Translations under genes and position numbers: made by a program
Shown: piece after piece, positions 6,526-7,713 of the stretch
How the letters are laid out: each line of letters starts with the position of its first letter
Position numbering within the stretch: position 1 is the first letter of the stretch
Source: Bifidobacteriaceae bacterium
GTDB taxonomy: Bacteria; Actinomycetota; Actinomycetes; Actinomycetales; WQXJ01
DNA length: 7,713 nucleotides
Assembly (NCBI GenBank): GCA_031256885.1
Contig: JAIRPS010000078.1
Span: forward strand, 1-7,713
Direction: 5' to 3'
The notes under the pieces: generated by a model
Database searches by the model: none
Told to the model about the DNA's origin: nothing
Seen by the model: the letters and a program-made list of their open reading frames with translations, nothing else

Positions 6526-7338
6526 GTGCGCTGCCGTACGGCAGCGCGGTGTGGCCATTGCCACGGGCCATTGACCTTGCCTTCACAACAAGCTAACCAG
6601 GCGGTTTGCAGCTGGTGTGGCCAGTTGACAGGAGCATCAGCTTGCCCCCAGTGCGGCGCAGTGGGTTGGCGTTCAGTGCAAATTGGTGCCCGGCGTACCG
6701 CTGAAGAATTCGGTCGAGCTTTTGCTGGTGTGCCAGTGGTGTTGTCTTCGGCTGAAGCCAGCCATGGGGTGATTGCGCAAGTCGGCAGCGAACCAGCTGT
6801 GGTGGTAGCCACCCCACGGGCTGAACCAACCGCCCCCGGCGGCTACGCCGCCGCAGCTTTGCTGGACGGCTGGTTGACCAGTGCAGTGGGCGGTTTAGAA
6901 GCCAGTGTGTTGGCATTGGGACGGTGGCTTGCTGCCGCCTGTTTAGTGCGCCCAGCTGCTGCCGGTGGAGTGGTGGCATTGGTTGGTGAACCAGCATTGC
7001 GTCCAGCCCAAGCCCTGGTGCGTTGGGACCCGCAAGGCTTAGCTGCCCGCGAACTGGCGGAACGTCAAGAACTTGGTTTACCGCCATCGGTCATTTTGGT
7101 GGCGATCACTGGTGCGGGCGGTTTAGCCGAGCAGTTCGTTGCAACAATAGACATAACTAAGGCCAGCTTTACCATTTTGGGACCAATGCCAGTGGATTCC
7201 TCTAATCAACGTTGCTTGCTCAAAACCAGTCTTGATCAAGGCCGGAAGCTGGTTCAAGCCGTGCGAGCGGCTCGGGCACGTTGGTATATGGCAAGCAATC
7301 CGGGGATTGTGCGGATTGAAGTTGACCCCGAACTATGA
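6526..7338 (+). CDS. priA: PriA-like primosomal protein N', C-terminal part (zinc module and second lobe)
   Basis: This continues the priA frame after the TGA. With residues numbered from the priA ATG, the zinc cysteines are 410, 413, 419, 422, 438, 441, 450 and 453, giving the PriA spacing C-x2-C-x5-C-x2-C...C-x2-C-x8-C-x2-C. Downstream come IGARRTAEEFGRAF (lobe 2), VVVATPRAEPTAPGGYAAAALLDGW, RWDPQGLAARELAERQELGLPPSV and a C-terminal domain ending VRIEVDPEL, all family-like and undamaged. If made separately, the nearest start is GTG 6526, six bases after the TGA, with no good ribosome binding site. That start would lose Cys410, the first zinc ligand, which argues against a designed split protein and for readthrough or plain inactivation. 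Full conservation suggests any inactivation is recent. Confidence 0.7.
   Translation: MRCRTAARCGHCHGPLTLPSQQANQAVCSWCGQLTGASACPQCGAVGWRSVQIGARRTAEEFGRAFAGVPVVLSSAEASHGVIAQVGSEPAVVVATPRAEPTAPGGYAAAALLDGWLTSAVGGLEASVLALGRWLAAACLVRPAAAGGVVALVGEPALRPAQALVRWDPQGLAARELAERQELGLPPSVILVAITGAGGLAEQFVATIDITKASFTILGPMPVDSSNQRCLLKTSLDQGRKLVQAVRAARARWYMASNPGIVRIEVDPEL
6528..6547 (+). repeat. Perfect 20-bp palindrome (hairpin) 8 bases after the priA internal TGA
   Basis: GCGCTGCCGTACGGCAGCGC is its own reverse complement. In RNA it forms an eight-pair GC-rich stem with a GUAC tetraloop. It starts nine bases after the TGA (eight-base spacer 6520-6527). It lies inside the codons for the first zinc knuckle (CVRCRTAARC), so codon constraint explains some but not obviously all of the symmetry. 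It lacks the bulged U and loop expected of a bacterial SECIS element. Confidence 0.7.
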
Positions 7339-7442
7339 CCGGCTTGCCAACAACTTGGCCCCGCCAAAGCCCCGCGCTGCTGGCCGGCATGAACCAGTTG
7401 CGTCGCAAGCTGATATGGCAGCAAATCGAAAAAAACAGTTAG
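7335..7442 (+). CDS. Hypothetical 35-residue ORF overlapping the priA stop
   Basis: ATG 7335 overlaps the priA TGA as ATGA, the same arrangement as at the carB-pyrF and metK-priA junctions. The predicted peptide is short and basic, beginning MTGLPTTWPRQS and ending WQQIEKNS, with no motif I recognise. It has no visible ribosome binding site and would depend on coupling to priA. It could be a remnant of a lost downstream gene or chance. Another frame (7232-7495) is open across the same region but begins inside priA and looks like a shadow. Confidence 0.25.
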   Translation: MTGLPTTWPRQSPALLAGMNQLRRKLIWQQIEKNS

Positions 7443-7501
7443 GGACTAGCAGGAGATTTCGGCAACGTTCGGCCGGCAATTGGCGCTACGGTTGATCAGT
7501 C

Positions 7502-7713
7502 ATGGTTTCCCAATCCGATGCCGCCGAGCGGCTTATCAACCTGGTTATTGCTCTGAGCAATACAGCCCGGCCACTGACTAAGTGGCAGATCCGTCAACGG
7601 GTCGCTGGCTATGATGCTGGCGGCGACGCGGCCATCTTTGATCGCCTATTTGAACGCGATAAGCAGCGTTTACGTGACCAATTGGGCATACCGGTGGAAA
7701 CCGTGATAGACCC
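7502..7713 (+). CDS. pafB: PafB-like WYL-family transcriptional regulator, N-terminal part (3' end outside window)
   Basis: The frame runs off the window after 70 codons. AERLINLVIALSNTARPLTKWQ (residues 8-29) and IRQRVAGYDAGGDAAIFDRLFERDK, followed by LRDQLGIPVET, match the N-terminal winged helix-turn-helix of PafB/PafC proteins. These are normally about 320 residues with a C-terminal WYL domain. In mycobacteria PafB and PafC form a complex that switches on most DNA-damage genes independently of LexA. The ATG at 7502 is the first start after an in-frame TGA at 7493-7495, so it is the likely start, although the ribosome binding site is poor. The gene may be co-transcribed with priA, 163 bases upstream. 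I cannot tell PafB from PafC, or see whether a second copy follows. Confidence 0.8.
   Translation, partial: MVSQSDAAERLINLVIALSNTARPLTKWQIRQRVAGYDAGGDAAIFDRLFERDKQRLRDQLGIPVETVID

Larger units (their letters stand above)
5296..7338 (+). pseudogene. priA: Full-length priA reading frame interrupted by one in-frame TGA
   Basis: This spans the whole priA-like frame, 680 codons before the final stop, close to the usual 650-680 of actinobacterial PriA. It is one continuous frame with a single TGA at 6517-6519 (codon 408). The residues on both sides match the family without a gap: VPRAGYLHS, then the TGA at a position where relatives have a hydrophobic residue, then ACVRCR and the rest of the zinc module. 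There is no frameshift and no other lesion, and the last residues overlap the next ATG as ATGA. Three readings are possible: a recent nonsense mutation, a sequencing or assembly error beside a strong hairpin, or a leaky or recoded stop. Reassignment of TGA across the genome is unlikely, because TGA ends pyrF, mihF, coaBC and metK at the expected places. The two halves are described separately. Confidence 0.6.

Noticed and set aside
6517..6547. Selenocysteine insertion at the priA TGA.
   Set aside because: The hairpin lacks the bulged U and the conserved apical loop of bacterial SECIS elements, and PriA relatives have no Cys or Sec at this position.
6593..7087. Minus-strand open frame of 164 codons opposite priA.
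   Set aside because: It has no recognisable motif, is fully antisense to a clear family match, and is of the kind produced by codon bias.
7346..7359. Small hairpin GCCAA-CAAC-TTGGC just after priA as a terminator.
   Set aside because: Only five pairs and no T-run; too weak to call.
7232..7495. Plus-strand 87-codon frame overlapping the end of priA and the gap after it.
   Set aside because: It begins inside priA in another frame, its composition resembles frame-shifted coding DNA, and it ends six bases before the better-supported pafB-like start.

Overview
This is a piece of an actinobacterial (Actinomycetota) chromosome. The order carB-pyrF-mihF-rpoZ-coaBC-metK-priA, all on the plus strand, is a classic high-GC Gram-positive housekeeping neighbourhood. 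mihF (mycobacterial-type integration host factor), the long pyrF, the omega subunit with its NGYY..LNEG..EYVGPLV block and the degenerate PriA lacking helicase motifs are all actinobacterial hallmarks. G+C looks moderate by eye (about half to the mid-50s percent), low for the phylum. I do not assign a genus.

Layout. Positions 2-1135 hold the 3' third of carB (end of the second ATP-grasp domain plus the MGS-like allosteric domain), joined by an ATGA overlap to complete pyrF (1132-1992). A 180-bp gap follows with several inverted repeats and promoter-like elements, then mihF (2173-2484). A second gap of 128 bp carries a very long, nearly perfect hairpin (2512-2552) and a -10-like box. It is followed by a tightly packed run rpoZ (2613-2876), coaBC (2887-4113), metK (4100-5299) and priA (5296-7338), with spacings of +10, -14 and -4 bp. 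After priA come a dubious 35-codon ORF that also overlaps by ATGA (7335-7442) and the 5' end of a pafB-like WYL-family regulator gene (7502 to the window end).

How the genes fit together. carB and pyrF are pyrimidine biosynthesis; mihF is a nucleoid protein; rpoZ is an RNA polymerase subunit; coaBC and metK make cofactors (coenzyme A and S-adenosylmethionine); priA is a replication-restart protein; PafB-type proteins regulate a DNA-damage response. The transcription units suggested by spacing are carB-pyrF, mihF alone, and rpoZ-coaBC-metK-priA, the last perhaps continuing into the pafB-like gene.

Most notable points. (1) The priA frame is interrupted by one in-frame TGA (6517-6519). Family similarity continues in the same frame on both sides, and the TGA lies two codons before the first zinc-binding cysteine. 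(2) Eight bases after that TGA lies a perfect 20-bp palindrome that can fold into a strong RNA hairpin. This may be a pseudogene, a sequencing artefact or a recoded stop; the sequence alone cannot decide. (3) gmk, normally between mihF and rpoZ, is missing and its place is taken by the strong hairpin. (4) The usual fmt-side neighbours of priA are absent and a pafB-like gene follows instead. I saw no tRNA, rRNA, CRISPR array, insertion sequence or attachment site.
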